Shown: in pieces, positions 26,645 to 38,231 of the stretch
Layout of the letters: each line of letters starts with the position of its first letter
Position numbering within the stretch: the first letter of the stretch is position 1
Assembly: GCF_003007735.2 (NCBI RefSeq)
Contig: NZ_PXNQ02000003.1
Location: forward strand, 62,001 to 126,000
Length of the DNA stretch: 64,000 bases
Direction of reading: 5' to 3'
From: Paracoccus methylarcula
GTDB taxonomy: Bacteria; Pseudomonadota; Alphaproteobacteria; Rhodobacterales; Rhodobacteraceae
Translations under genes and position numbers: made by a program
The notes under the pieces: generated by a model
What the model was told of the DNA's origin: nothing
Seen by the model: the letters and a program-made list of their open reading frames with translations, nothing else
Database searches by the model: none

Positions 26645-28066
26645 ATGACCCGCAACCGTTTCGACCCGTTCACCCAGCATCTGGACCGCGAGATCGCCCT
26701 TGGCATCCTGCGCGACGCCGTTGCGGGCGCCGATGACGGCGAGTTGTTCCTGGAGCGGAGCACCGCCGAGACGCTGGTCTTCGATGACGGACGGCTGCGC
26801 AATTCGGGCTATACCGCCAACCGGGGCTTTGGCCTGCGCGCCGTGCGCGGAGAGGTGACGGGCTATGCCCATTCCACCGAAATCAACGAGGAATCGCTGC
26901 GTCGCGCGGCCGAGACGGCACGCCTTGCCGTTGGTGCGGGCGGCGGCAACCTGGCCGATCCCGCCCCGATGGAAACGTGCGGGCTTTATGCCGCGATCGA
27001 TCCCGCCGACGGCATTCCCATCGCCCGCCGGATCGAGCTGTTGCGGCAGATCGACGATTACGCCCGCACACGGGATCCGCGCGTCGTGCAGGTCACGGCC
27101 TCGATCGCATCCTCCTTGCAGGAAGTGGCGATCCTGCGCCCCGAAGGCGGGCTGGTCACCGATATACGCCCGATGGCGCGACTGAATGTCGCAGTCATCG
27201 TCGAGAATAACGACCGCCGCGAATCCGGCAGCTTTGGCGGCGGCGGGCGCGTCTCGCTCGACGGGCTGATGGAGCCGTCGCATTGGCAGAAGGCCGTGGA
27301 CGAGGCTTTGCGCATCGCGCTGGTCAACCTGCGCTCGGTTCCGGCGCCGGCGGGGGTGATGGATGTCGTCCTCGGTCCCGGCTGGCCCGGCATCCTGCTG
27401 CACGAGGCTGTCGGCCACGGGCTGGAAGGGGATTTCAACCGCAAGAAGGCCTCGGCCTTTGCCGGGCTGATGGGGCAGCGGGTGGCCGCGCCCGGCGTGA
27501 CCGTTGTCGATGACGGCACCATTCCCGACCGCCGCGGCAGCCTGAACGTGGATGACGAGGGCACGCCCCCGGCCCGCAATGTGCTGATCGAGGATGGGAT
27601 CCTGGTGGGCTATATGCAGGATCGCCAGAATGCCCGGCTGATGGGCGTGGCCCCGACCGGCAATGGCCGTCGCGAGAGCTTTGCCCATGCGCCCATGCCG
27701 CGCATGACCAATACCTATATGCCCGGGGGCGATGCCGATCCCGCCGCGATCCTGTCGGATTTGAAGGACGGCATCTATGCGGTGGGCTTCGGCGGCGGGC
27801 AGGTCGATATCACCAATGGCAAGTTCGTCTTCTCCTGCACCGAGGCCTATCGCGTCAGGAACGGCGTGGTCGACGATCCGATTCGGGGTGCGACGCTGAT
27901 CGGAGACGGCGCCACCGCCTTGCAGCATGTCCGCGCGATCGGCAACGACATGACGCTCGATCCGGGTATCGGCAATTGCGGCAAACAGGGGCAATGGGTG
28001 CCGGTCGGCGTCGGCCAGCCGACATTGATGATCGGTGGCCTGACGGTTGGCGGCTCGGCCAGCTGA
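26645..28066 (+). CDS. tldD: Metalloprotease TldD
   Basis: TldD forms a heterodimeric metalloprotease with TldE (PmbA) that degrades unfolded peptides and matures some ribosomally made peptides. The 473-residue protein has the family's metal site in GILLHEAVGHGLEGDFNRK (HExxxH) and the C-terminal GQVDITNGKFVFSCTEAYRV...GKQGQWVPVGVGQPTL block with a further metal-binding Cys. The start at 26645 is the Met of MTRNRFDPF; the frame is open upstream. No tldE partner is in the window, which is common. Divergent from ctaC. Confidence 0.95.
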   Translation: MTRNRFDPFTQHLDREIALGILRDAVAGADDGELFLERSTAETLVFDDGRLRNSGYTANRGFGLRAVRGEVTGYAHSTEINEESLRRAAETARLAVGAGGGNLADPAPMETCGLYAAIDPADGIPIARRIELLRQIDDYARTRDPRVVQVTASIASSLQEVAILRPEGGLVTDIRPMARLNVAVIVENNDRRESGSFGGGGRVSLDGLMEPSHWQKAVDEALRIALVNLRSVPAPAGVMDVVLGPGWPGILLHEAVGHGLEGDFNRKKASAFAGLMGQRVAAPGVTVVDDGTIPDRRGSLNVDDEGTPPARNVLIEDGILVGYMQDRQNARLMGVAPTGNGRRESFAHAPMPRMTNTYMPGGDADPAAILSDLKDGIYAVGFGGGQVDITNGKFVFSCTEAYRVRNGVVDDPIRGATLIGDGATALQHVRAIGNDMTLDPGIGNCGKQGQWVPVGVGQPTLMIGGLTVGGSAS

Positions 28067-28214
28067 CCTTTTCATGCCGCCTGCCCTTCGGGCGCCATGG
28101 CGTTCATGCGCATTTCCGGGTGCAAAACCGGTAACCGCTTTTGCCGGAGATGCTTTAAGGATTTGTTAAATGTTCCCGGGTTATGCCTGTCTCAGGATGA
28201 GGCAGAGGAAGGCT

Positions 28215-29396
28215 ATGGATACCGGGTTCGTTTCTTTCGACTTCCCCTCCCCCCGAAGCACCGGAGAAAACGACGATCTCGCCTATCTCCGTCTCATCCG
28301 CTCCCACCGGGTCGGACCGGCGACCTTCCATCGCCTGCTGGCCGAACATGGCAGTGCCAGCGCCGCGTTGGACGCCTTGCCCGAGATCGCGGCAGCGGCG
28401 GGAGTCCGCGATTACCTTCCCTGCCCCGAAGCCGTGGCGGCAAGCGAATTGCAGGCCGGGCACAAGGCCCGCGCCCGGCTGATCCGTCATGACTCGCCGC
28501 TCTATCCGCAGGTTTTGCGGCAGATCGACGGTGCCCCGGCGGTATTGTGGCTGCGCGGCGATCCCTTCTGGCTGGCGCATGATCCCGTCGCGGTGATCGG
28601 CGCGCGCAACGCTTCGTCACTGGGGCTGCGCATGGCGCGCGGCATGGCTGCGGGTCTGGGCAAGGCGGGACATGCCGTCGTTGCCGGGCTGGCGCGCGGG
28701 ATCGATACCGCCGCCCATGGCGCGGCCTTGCAGACCGGGACCGTCGCTGTGCTGGCGGGTGGAATCGATGCGATCTATCCGGCCGAAAACGCTTCGCTGG
28801 CAGCCGAGATCGCCGAGAAAGGCGCCCTGATTTCCGAGCAACCTCCGGGGATGAAACCCGCGGCCCGGCATTTCCCGGCCCGCAATCGAATCATTTCCGG
28901 ACTGTCGCAGGCGGTCGTGGTGATCGAGGCGGCGTGCAGGTCAGGCTCGCTGATCACGGCAAAATTCGCGCTGGACCAGGGCCGCGAGGTGATGGCGATA
29001 CCCGGTCATCCGATGGATGCCCGCGCGGCGGGTTGCAATCAGCTGATCCGCGACGGCGCGCAACTGGTCCGCAGTGCCGCCGACGTGTCCGAGGCGATAT
29101 CGGCGCATGATCGCCCCCGGCCCGAACCCGCTCCGACAGGAGACATTCCCCCTTCGCATGAGGAAATCGCTGCCATGGAAGCCTCGCGGCGGCCCCCCGC
29201 AAAGGCGCGGGACCACGGCGGTCCCGCCTCGCTCGAAGAACGCATTCTCGCGCGGCTGACGCCCAGCCCGATCGAGGAGAACGACCTGATCCGCGATCTC
29301 GGCCTCCCCGCCTCCACCGTCAACGCGGCGATCCAGGCGCTGGAATTGCAAGGCAGCCTGACACGGCTGACCGGCGGGCGTATCGCGCGGCTCTGA
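28215..29396 (+). CDS. dprA: DNA-processing protein DprA
   Basis: Loads RecA onto incoming single-stranded DNA during natural transformation. The 393-residue protein has an N-terminal SAM-like region, a Rossmann-fold core (about 95-300; VAVIGARNASSLGLRMA, VVAGLARGIDTAAHGAAL, VIEAACRSGSLITAKFALDQGREVMAIPGHP) and a C-terminal winged-helix DprA_WH domain (RILARLTPSPIEENDLIRDLGL). GAGGAAGG precedes the ATG at 28215. DprA is common in bacteria not known to be competent, so it is not by itself proof of transformation. It lies 148 bases after tldD. Confidence 0.95.
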   Translation: MDTGFVSFDFPSPRSTGENDDLAYLRLIRSHRVGPATFHRLLAEHGSASAALDALPEIAAAAGVRDYLPCPEAVAASELQAGHKARARLIRHDSPLYPQVLRQIDGAPAVLWLRGDPFWLAHDPVAVIGARNASSLGLRMARGMAAGLGKAGHAVVAGLARGIDTAAHGAALQTGTVAVLAGGIDAIYPAENASLAAEIAEKGALISEQPPGMKPAARHFPARNRIISGLSQAVVVIEAACRSGSLITAKFALDQGREVMAIPGHPMDARAAGCNQLIRDGAQLVRSAADVSEAISAHDRPRPEPAPTGDIPPSHEEIAAMEASRRPPAKARDHGGPASLEERILARLTPSPIEENDLIRDLGLPASTVNAAIQALELQGSLTRLTGGRIARL

Positions 29397-29564
29397 GACA
29401 GGAGTTGACCGGCGGGGCAGGATCGGGGATTGCTGTGACGGCATTTCGGCAATTCGTCGAACCACAGGGATGCCTTGAACCTTGCCCGGGCGCATATCCG
29501 GGCGCGAAAACGGTATCACCTTCGCTGGAAAAATGCCTGAACCGTATCCAACGGAGCCGAGATT

Positions 29565-29954
29565 TTGGCAATCATCAAGGTAACCGCGCTCGATCATCTG
29601 GTCCTGACCGTCGCCGACCCTGCGCGCACGGCCGAATTCTATGAAAACCTTCTGGGCATGGAGTTGCGCAGCTTTGGCGAAAATCGCCAGGCCCTGCATT
29701 TCGGCCAGCAGAAGATCAACCTGCATCGCGCCGGTCACGAATTCGAACCCAAGGCACGGGTGCCCCTGCCCGGCTCGGCGGATCTGTGTTTCCTGGTCGA
29801 GGGAACGGCCCGCGACAGCGCCGCCCGGCTGGCCGAAGCCGGTATCGCCGTCGAAGACGGCCCGGTCCCGCGAACCGGTGCGACTGGGCCTGTCATGTCG
29901 CTCTATCTGCGCGATCCGGATGGCAACCTGGTCGAACTGGCGCATCGCTCCTGA
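29565..29954 (+). CDS. VOC family (glyoxalase/dioxygenase superfamily) protein
   Basis: A 129-residue vicinal-oxygen-chelate protein with two beta-alpha-beta-beta-beta units. Metal ligands fit His in DHLVLTV near the N-terminus, His in ALHFGQQKINLH and Glu in GNLVELAHRS at the C-terminus. It resembles the YaeR/biphenyl-2,3-diol-dioxygenase-III-like group rather than lactoylglutathione lyase proper, so the substrate is open. The first start codon consistent with the fold is TTG at 29565, with CGGAG about nine bases upstream; no ATG is in place. It lies between dprA and topA. Confidence 0.85.
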   Translation: MAIIKVTALDHLVLTVADPARTAEFYENLLGMELRSFGENRQALHFGQQKINLHRAGHEFEPKARVPLPGSADLCFLVEGTARDSAARLAEAGIAVEDGPVPRTGATGPVMSLYLRDPDGNLVELAHRS

Positions 29955-30039
29955 AATCCGGCCGCTGACCGCCAGCCGTTGACAGTGCCGCTCCGGCCAC
30001 CCATGTTGCCGCCCCATTGAAGCTCGTTCCGAGGTCCCC

Positions 30040-32720
30040 ATGCCCGTTGTCGTCGTCGAATCCCCGGCCAAGGCCAAAACCATCGAGAAATATCTCGGCG
30101 GTGACTATCGCGTGCTGGCCAGTTTCGGCCATGTCCGCGACCTGCCGCCCAAGGATGGCAGCGTCGATCCCGAGCAGGATTTCGCGATGAAATGGGAGGT
30201 GGCCTCCGACAGCAAGAAGCATCTCAAGGCGATCAGGGACGCGCTCAAGGAAGACGACAGCCTGATCCTCGCCACCGACCCCGACCGCGAGGGAGAGGCG
30301 ATCAGCTGGCACCTGCTCGAAGCACTGCAAACCTCGTTGAAGGGCGGCAAGGATGTCAGCCGCGTCACCTTCAACGCCATCACCAAATCCGCCGTCACCG
30401 AGGCGATGAAACAGCCGCGCCAGATCGATCAGGCATTGGTCGATGCCTATCTGGCGCGGCGTGCGCTGGACTACCTGGTTGGCTTCAACCTGTCGCCGGT
30501 GCTGTGGCGCAAGCTGCCCGGCGCCAAATCGGCGGGCCGGGTGCAATCGGTCTGCCTGCGCCTGATCGTCGATCGCGAGATGGAGATCGAGGCGTTCAGG
30601 GCGCGCGAATACTGGTCCGTCCATGCCCGGCTGGCGACACCCGCCGGGGCGGAATACGATGCGCAACTGATTTCGCTGGCCGGATCCAGGCTGGAACGTT
30701 TCGACCTGGCCGATGCCGAAAAGGCCGCCATGGCCGTCAGCGCCGTCGCCTCGCGCGATCTCGGCGTGACCGGGGTTACTGCCAAGCCCGCCAGCCGCAA
30801 CCCATGGCCGCCCTTCATGACCTCGACCCTGCAGCAGGAGGCCAGCCGCAAGCTGGGTCTTGGGGCAAAGGCCTGCATGTCGGCGGCGCAGCGGCTGTAT
30901 GAGGCCGGTCTGATCACCTATATGCGGACCGATGGCATCGACATGGCCCCCGAGGCGGTGATGGCCGCCCGCGATGCGATCAAGGCCAAGTTCGGCGAGA
31001 AATACCTGCCGAAATCGCCGCGCATGTACAAGAACAAGGCCAAGAATGCGCAGGAGGCCCATGAATGCATCCGGCCGACCGACATGATGCTGTCGCCGGA
31101 CAAGCTGAAGGTCTCGGCGGAGGATCAGCGCAAGCTTTACGACCTGATCTGGAAACGCACCATCGCCAGCCAGATGGAAGCCGCGCGGATGGAGCGCACC
31201 ACGGTCGAGATCGCCAGCCCCGACGGTCAGGTCGGGCTGCGCGCCAATGGCCAGGTGATGCTCTTCGACGGTTTCCTGAAGGTCTATGACCAGGGCCGCG
31301 ACGATGACGAGGGCGAGGACAGCGCCCGCCTGCCCGCCATTTCCGAGGGCGAGGCGGCGAAGCTGGTCGCCAAGGCATTCGAGCCGGAATTCGCCAAGGC
31401 GAAGGAAAAGACCGACCCCGCCCCCGAGGCGCCTGCAGGTCAGCGCGCCGCGCCCGGCCTGCTGACGGATGAGGCGACCTCGACCGCCGCGCGCCAGCAT
31501 TTCACCCAGCCCCCGCCCCGCTATACCGAGGCGACGCTGGTCAAGCGGATGGAGGAACTGGGCATCGGCCGGCCTTCGACCTATGCCAGCATCGTCACCA
31601 CGATCCAGGACCGCGAATATGTTCGCAAGGACAAGAACCGCCTGATCCCCGAGGACAAGGGCCGGCTGGTCACGACGTTCCTGGTCAAGTATTTCCCGCG
31701 CTATGTCAGCTTTGACTTCACCGCCGACATGGAGAACGAGCTGGACGAGATCAGCGCCGGCGACCGGATGTGGCGCGACGTGCTGTCCCGGTTCTGGAAG
31801 GATTTCACCAAGGCGCTGGAAGGCACGTCGGAATTGCGCATCAGCGAGGTGCTGGATGCCATCGACGACGCGCTGGCCCCGCATCTCTATCCACCCCGCG
31901 CCGATGGCGGCGATCCGCGCGAATGCCCGCTTTGCGGCGCAGGCCGGCTGAACCTGAAGACCGCGCGCTCGGGCGGGGCTTTCATCGGTTGCTCGAACTA
32001 TCCCGAATGCCGCTATACCCGCCCGCTCTCGGCCCCCAATGGTGAAGAGCCGGTTGGCGACCGGGTGCTTGGCCATGACGATGGCGACGAGATCAGCCTG
32101 AAAACCGGCCGTTTCGGCCCCTATGTCCAGCGCGGCGAGGCAACCGAGGAGGTGCCGAAACCGCCCCGCGCCTCTATCCCCAAGGGCTGGGATCCGGCGG
32201 CGATGGATCTGGAAAAGGCGCTGCGGCTTCTGTCCCTGCCCCGCCCCGTCGGCCCGCATCCCGATGATGGCGAGTTGATCGAGGCCGGCATCGGGCGTTA
32301 TGGCCCCTATGTCAAACATGGCCGCAAATACGCCAATCTGCCCGAGCTGGACGAGGTCTTCACCATCGGCATGAATCGCGCGGTCGAGGTCCTGGCGGCC
32401 AAACAGACACGCGGGCGCGTGGCCGCCGCGCCGCTGAAAGAGCTTGGCGATCATCCGGATGGCGGGGCCATCCAGGTGATGAATGGCCGCTATGGGCCCT
32501 ATGTCAAATGGGAAAAGATCAACGCCACCCTGCCCCGCGACCTCTCGCCCGAGGATATCACCAAGGAGCAGGCGCTGGAACTGATCGCCGCCAAGGCGCG
32601 AAATCGCCCAAGAAGGGCGCGAAGAAAACCGCCGCCAAAACGACCAAGGCGGCGACCAAGAAACCGGCGGCCAAGAAACCGGCGGCAAAAAAGACCGCCA
32701 GCAAGAAGGCGGCCGGATAG
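30040..32720 (+). CDS. topA: DNA topoisomerase I, with a frame break in the Lys-rich tail
   Basis: Relaxes negative supercoils by single-strand passage. The product starts MPVVVVESPAKAKTIEKYLGG (Toprim), has ATDPDREGEAISWHL with the acidic metal ligands, the catalytic Tyr in GLITYMRTDG, and a four-Cys zinc module CPLC...CSNYPEC near residue 630. Three C-terminal repeats follow (GRFGPYVQRG, GRYGPYVKHG, GRYGPYVKWE). Near 32597-32600 the frame breaks: GCGCGAAATCG would be GCGGCGAAATCG with one more G, giving AAKSPKKGAKKTAAKTTKA and a tail of Lys/Ala/Pro repeats that stops at 32720. Unshifted, an Arg/Pro-rich tail runs to 32829 through a terminator hairpin, which is implausible. About 893 residues, normal for alphaproteobacteria. 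Confidence 0.95.
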
Positions 32721-32747
32721 GCCCGGATTGCCCGGGCAGGCAACGAA

Positions 32748-32780
32748 AAGGCCCCGCCATTCAGACATGGCGGGGCAAGG
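32748..32780 (-). terminator. rho-independent terminator for ccrM
   Basis: GCCCCGCCAT (32751-32760) pairs perfectly with ATGGCGGGGC (32767-32776) around six bases. On the minus strand the stem is followed by CTTTTC, so it ends the ccrM transcript; on the plus strand the bases after the stem are GC-rich, so topA termination is less certain. Confidence 0.8.
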
Positions 32781-32832
32781 CGGCTCCAGCCGCGCGAATG
32801 GCGGCGGAACTGCGGCGAAACTGTGGTGAAAC

Positions 32833-34053
<1,221 letters not shown>

Positions 34054-34055
<2 letters not shown>

Positions 34056-34686
34056 AATTGCTTGCGGTTTTATCTTTACACAAGATATTGTGGACGGGCT
34101 TGAAGGAACGTCTATGATGAGGGGTCACCCCAAGATCTAGGAGCGCCCGTTTATGGGCCGGGGTCGGATAGCCGGCATTCACGTCCCAGCCATAGCCCGG
34201 ATGCTGTTGCGCCAAATCCACCATGATGCGATCGCGCAACAGTTTGGCCACGATCGAGGCGGCTGCAATCGTCAGGCAACGGGTATCGCCCTTGACCACG
34301 GCCTCGGCGGAAAGGTCCAGGTCGCGGGGGATGCGGTTGCCATCGACCAGGACGTGATCGGGCCGGTTACGCAGCCCCGCCACGGCCCGGCACATCGCCA
34401 GATGGGAGGCGTGATAGATGTTCAGCCGGTCGATCTCTTCGACGCTGACATGGGCCACCGACCAGTCACAATGGGCCATGACCCATTCGGCAAGCGTTTC
34501 GCGCCGCGCCGGGGTCAGTTTCTTGGAATCGTTCAGCCCGTCGGGGATGTTGTCCGGTTCCAGCACGACCGCCGCCGCCGTGACCGGACCGGCCAGCGGA
34601 CCGCGCCCAACCTCGTCGACGCCCGCGACATGGCGGGCGCCGCGCACCAGGGCAGCCTGTTCAAAGCTGAAATCCGGCAGGTTCAT
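34054..34686 (-). CDS. rnhB: Ribonuclease HII
   Basis: Removes ribonucleotides from RNA-DNA hybrids, including single misincorporated ribonucleotides. The 210-residue protein has the motif VAGVDEVGRGPLAGPV with the first two acidic ligands, HVLVDGNRIP with the next Asp, and IAAASIVAKLLRDRIM with YPTPAHKRALLDLG, matching the type 2 RNase H fold. Its start overlaps the allA stop by four bases (ATGA). The last codons reach into the GANTC cluster upstream of ccrM; an rnhB-ccrM neighbourhood is common in Rhodobacterales. Confidence 0.95.
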
Positions 34687-35162
34687 GCGGTGATGGTAAC
34701 GGCGGGGATGCGGACCTCTTCAAGGTTCACACCATCGCCTTCGCGGTCCACGACCAGGAATTCAGCCGCACGGTCCAGCGGGGTCAGCACACCGTGCCAG
34801 ACCCCCGCCCGCAGGTTGACGCCCATACCGGCGGGCACCAGGAAGGCAAGTGGCGCGCCGGGGCGGCCACCCTCGTCGGGTGCGACGACCGATAGCCAGC
34901 CATCCGGTCCAAGCGGCATGAATGCCTGTGAACCCAAAGGATGACGCTCCAGCATCGCACAGTCATAGGGCAGGCTGACCGGCTCGGAGCGGAAGATCGA
35001 GATGATCGCCTCGCCGCCGCCCCGCTCGACAGTGGCAAGCGCGTGATGCCGTTCGCAGCGCCCCTCGTTGATCAGCTTGTCGGGACTCGTTTTCGGGGTC
35101 AGCAATTCACCGAAAGGGGCAAAGGCCTCGGCGGTGATCGGCTCGGCTTTGATCGTGGTCAT
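34683..35162 (-). CDS. allA: Ureidoglycolate lyase
   Basis: Splits ureidoglycolate into glyoxylate and urea in allantoin/purine breakdown. The 159-residue protein has the AllA fold pattern ITAEAFAPFGELL at the start, RSEPVSLPYDCAMLERHPLGSQAFMPL with conserved His and Gln, and VNLRAGVWHGVLTPLD with the active-site His. GGAGGAGGAACCGTTAC precedes the ATG. No other allantoin genes are next to it, which is unusual. The short hairpin GGCAGG/CCTGCC (35181-35198) over the upstream gene's stop codon could partly insulate it from that gene. Confidence 0.9.
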   Translation of the reverse strand: MTTIKAEPITAEAFAPFGELLTPKTSPDKLINEGRCERHHALATVERGGGEAIISIFRSEPVSLPYDCAMLERHPLGSQAFMPLGPDGWLSVVAPDEGGRPGAPLAFLVPAGMGVNLRAGVWHGVLTPLDRAAEFLVVDREGDGVNLEEVRIPAVTITA

Positions 35163-35188
35163 GTAACGGTTCCTCCTCCGGGCAGGGT

Positions 35189-36921
35189 TTATCCTGCCGA
35201 AGCCAGCCCGTCGAGGATGCGTCCCTTGATCGCGCGCATCAGGACCGGGTCCGACAACAACGCGACCTCTGCCCGGGCGGCACGAGACATCTCTTTGCAT
35301 TCATTGGGGTTTTCGCGCGCCCATGCGAGTTTCTCGGCGATGTCGTCGCAATATCTCTGAACCGGTATATAGTGTTTCCACGGTTTGAAGCGACCGGAAT
35401 AATAGACTTCCCAGCCATCCTCTTCCTTCAGCAATACCGACCGGCTGTTGATCATCGGGATGAAATTGGAGCCGTGGTCATAGCCTGTCATGCAAAGCTG
35501 GTAGCGGAAGCGATGGAAGAAGGCCGGCCCCTCATGGCGGGCGCAATAGGGCGCGATCTGCGGATCGCGCGCGAATTGCCGGAAGCCCCATGCCATCGCG
35601 ATGCCGATATCGAAATCGGGATGGCCGAACCAGCGGCGGATGAACGCCATGCGGGATGTGCGGCACAGCCCCTGCCATGCCTCTTCCCGGGCCTCCGGGT
35701 CCTCCCCCGCCTCGGCGAGCTTGCGCAGGAACCACAGCGATGAAGGGCCGGGCTTGATGCCCTTGCGGCGCTCGTTGCCCGAGATCATGCCGCGCCAGAC
35801 AAGCCGGTCCTCCTTGTCCTCGAACGGGATATTGTCGGGGCTGGGGGTCTCGTAGCCCCGGAATCCCGGGCCCATCTGTTCGGGCAGCGGCCAGAGAACG
35901 ATATTCCGGGCGCCTTCCCGGCGGTTATGGCACAGGACCGGCTTGCCGAGCGGGTTGCGGTGCGGCGCTCCGATCCAGCGCGCATCCTCCATGTCGATAT
36001 TCACCGGATCGCGCCGCCCGAGACGAAGAATATCGTTGATGACCCCTTCAGAGCGGCGTTCCTTGAAGCTCAGGCCGGGGCGGGCGATCGCGATCTCGCC
36101 GGGATGCCCGGGCTGCGGCCCGATGGCGAATGGATGCGGCTTGCCGAAACGATTGAAGACCTGTGCCCCGCCATCCCATTCACCGTAGAGCGGGGAAACT
36201 CCGTTCAACTCCTCCGTTCCCGGCTGGCAGCGCCCGCGCAGGCAGAACTCCGCCACGTCCTCGACAAAAGCCTCGGCCTGTTGCCGGGGCGTTTCCGGTG
36301 CCGGGTCGAGCATGCGCAGCAGCATCCGCTCCAGACCGGGACCATGCGGATAGTGCCAGCCGGGGCGCCTGGTGGCCCGTGGCATCGGCAGGATTTCAGC
36401 CAGGCGCTGGCGCAGATCTTCAAGCGTCTCGGTTTCGGTATCGACACGGATCAGCGCGGGATCGTCGCCGAAACAGGTTTCCACCGCATCGAGATGGGCT
36501 TGCCAGTCGCGCGCCCAGAGGTCGGGCAGTTCGCCCTCTTCGACCTGCCAATGCGCCGCATATGCCTTTGCCGCCGCACCATTCGCGGCAGTCATCCGGT
36601 CCAGCAGCCACGAATCCGGGTCCCGCACCGTCAGGATGAACCGCGCATCGGGGAATTGGCGGCGCAGGAAGTCAAGGCTGCGCCAGGCTTCCAGCGGCGG
36701 CCTCCACCATGGTTGCAGGCGATGAAGCCCGGTGAACAACCGCGCCCTCGGCCAGTCCCGCAGCGGAACCCGTCCCTTCGCCTGCGCCCAGGCAATATCC
36801 TCGGCCAGTGCCCCCCTGTCGTCGCAAACCGCCTCATGGCCGTTGAGGGAGAACAGCCGCGCCAGCGCCCGCCGCCGCATTGGTCGGGGCTGATATGGAA
36901 GAACACCGGTCGTTTCGGCAT
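35189..36921 (-). CDS. Sulfotransferase-like / GT90 (CAP10) fusion protein, frame-disrupted
   Basis: A two-domain protein of about 578 residues. The N-terminal half looks like a sulfotransferase-family domain: MPKRPVFFHISPDQCGG is the PAPS 5'-phosphate loop position, and RFILTVRDPDSWLLDRM is the 3'-phosphate RDPxxW motif. The C-terminal half (about 300-570) resembles the CAP10/GT90 glycosyltransferases: LVWRGMISGNERRKG, FFHRFRYQLCMTGYDHGSNF, SVLLKEEDGWEVYYSGRFKPWKHYIPV. The frame breaks near 36870-36878; one more base in the C/G run rebuilds DQCGGxALARLFSLNGHE. The true start at 36921 shares a base with the MFS stop (TGATG), which supports the first frame. No signal peptide or membrane helix. 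Likely role: building a sulfated or glycosylated exported product; substrate unknown. Confidence 0.72.
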
Positions 36922-38129
36922 CAGCGCGCCAGTTCATCCTGCCTTGGCAGCAGGATGGTCAATACGCCCAGCACCGGCAGCGCCGAGCAAAGCAGGAAAA
37001 CCAGCTCGATTCCCTTCGCATCGGCCAGGACTCCGAGCGCTGCGGCCGCAATACCGGCTATGCCGAAGGAAAAGCCAAAGAACAGCCCGGCCACCATGCC
37101 GGTCCGGCCCGGAACGAGTTCCTGCGCGAAGACGACGATGGCCGGAAAGGCCGAGGCGAGGATCAGCCCGATCACCAGCGACAGGATGCCCGTCGGGATC
37201 AGTCCCACATGCGGCAGGGCCAGGGTGAAGGGCAGCACCCCGAGGATCGAGAACCAGATGACCTTCAGCGGGCCGACCCGGTCTCCGACAATGCCGCCCA
37301 GCATCACACCGGCAGCCATGCCCAGCAGGAACAGGAACAGCATGAGTTGCGCCCCCTGCGGTCCGAGACCGAATTTCTCGATGGTGAAGAAGGTGAAATA
37401 GCTGGTCATCGCGGCGCCGTAGATATTCTTGGTGAAGGTCAGCACCGCCAGCACGATGATCGCCCGTATCACCACATTGCGCGGCAGGCGCAGCGTCGTG
37501 TCCGGCTGCATGGTCGAGGCACGCCTGCGCCCCTCGGCCCAATGGCCGACCTGATGGAGCAGCGCGACACCCAGGGCGGCGGCGACCGCGAACCACGCCA
37601 CGGCGGGCCTGCCCAGGGGAACGACGATGAAGGCCGCCAGGAGCGGGCCGAGCGACTGGCCGAAATTGCCGCCAAGCTGGAACAGGGATTGCGCGGTGCC
37701 GAACCTGCCACCCGATGCCAGCCGCGCCACCCGCGAGCTTTCGGGATGAAACACCGCCGAGCCGATCCCGATCAGCATCGCACCGGTCAGCAGCACCCAA
37801 TACTGATGCGCGAAGGCCAAGAGCAGCACCCCGCAGAAGGTCGAAGCCATGCCCAGGGAGAGCGACCGTGGTTGCGGATGCCGGTCCGTCACCATCCCGA
37901 CCGCAGGTTGCAAGAGCGAGGCGGTGACCTGGAATGCCAGCGACAGGATCCCGATCTGGGTATAGGACAGCGAGAATTCCGTGCGCAGCAGCGGATAGAT
38001 CGCCGCCAGCATCGACTGCATCACGTCATTGACCATGTGACACAGGCTGATCGCCAGCAGGACGCTCCATGCGGTTCCGGCTCCGGCCAGGCGGCCAGGA
38101 CCAGAGGGTTCGGTGCTTTGCACACTCAT
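36921..38129 (-). CDS. MFS transporter, fosmidomycin-resistance (Fsr) type
   Basis: A 402-residue major facilitator protein with 12 membrane helices. CHMVNDVMQSMLAAIYPLL in the first helix, GIGSAVFHPESSRVARLASGGRFGTAQSLFQLGGNFG in the middle and FGFSFGIAGIAAAALGVLAD near the end are typical of the Fsr group, which export fosmidomycin and other compounds. I chose the start MSVQSTEPSG (38129), giving a short cytosolic N-terminus. The stop overlaps the ATG of the sulfotransferase/GT90 gene by one base, so the two are translationally coupled. This suggests that the transporter moves a compound made or modified by that enzyme, which is inference. Confidence 0.85.
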   Translation of the reverse strand: MSVQSTEPSGPGRLAGAGTAWSVLLAISLCHMVNDVMQSMLAAIYPLLRTEFSLSYTQIGILSLAFQVTASLLQPAVGMVTDRHPQPRSLSLGMASTFCGVLLLAFAHQYWVLLTGAMLIGIGSAVFHPESSRVARLASGGRFGTAQSLFQLGGNFGQSLGPLLAAFIVVPLGRPAVAWFAVAAALGVALLHQVGHWAEGRRRASTMQPDTTLRLPRNVVIRAIIVLAVLTFTKNIYGAAMTSYFTFFTIEKFGLGPQGAQLMLFLFLLGMAAGVMLGGIVGDRVGPLKVIWFSILGVLPFTLALPHVGLIPTGILSLVIGLILASAFPAIVVFAQELVPGRTGMVAGLFFGFSFGIAGIAAAALGVLADAKGIELVFLLCSALPVLGVLTILLPRQDELAR

Positions 38130-38231
38130 CGCGATTCCCCGACCATAGATCGCTTCGGCTTTACCAGCCGCCTGCAAAAGATGAAATACGGCGCCACCGC
38201 CATTCATGCGCTGGAAACCGCCAAAGCGGAT

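Noticed and set aside
29484..29503. GCCCGG/CCGGGC hairpin after dprA as a terminator
   Set aside because: The stem is short and is followed by GCGAAAACGG rather than a T run.
32590..32610. Programmed -1 ribosomal frameshift in topA
   Set aside because: The direction would fit, but there is no X-XXY-YYZ slippery heptamer or clear downstream pseudoknot, and ten other genes show the same kind of break.
29893..32760. Very long minus-strand ORF (955 codons) opposite topA
   Set aside because: It is a GC-driven shadow of topA: the topA frame has all catalytic motifs, while the antisense product has low-complexity Gly/Arg/Leu composition and no domain.
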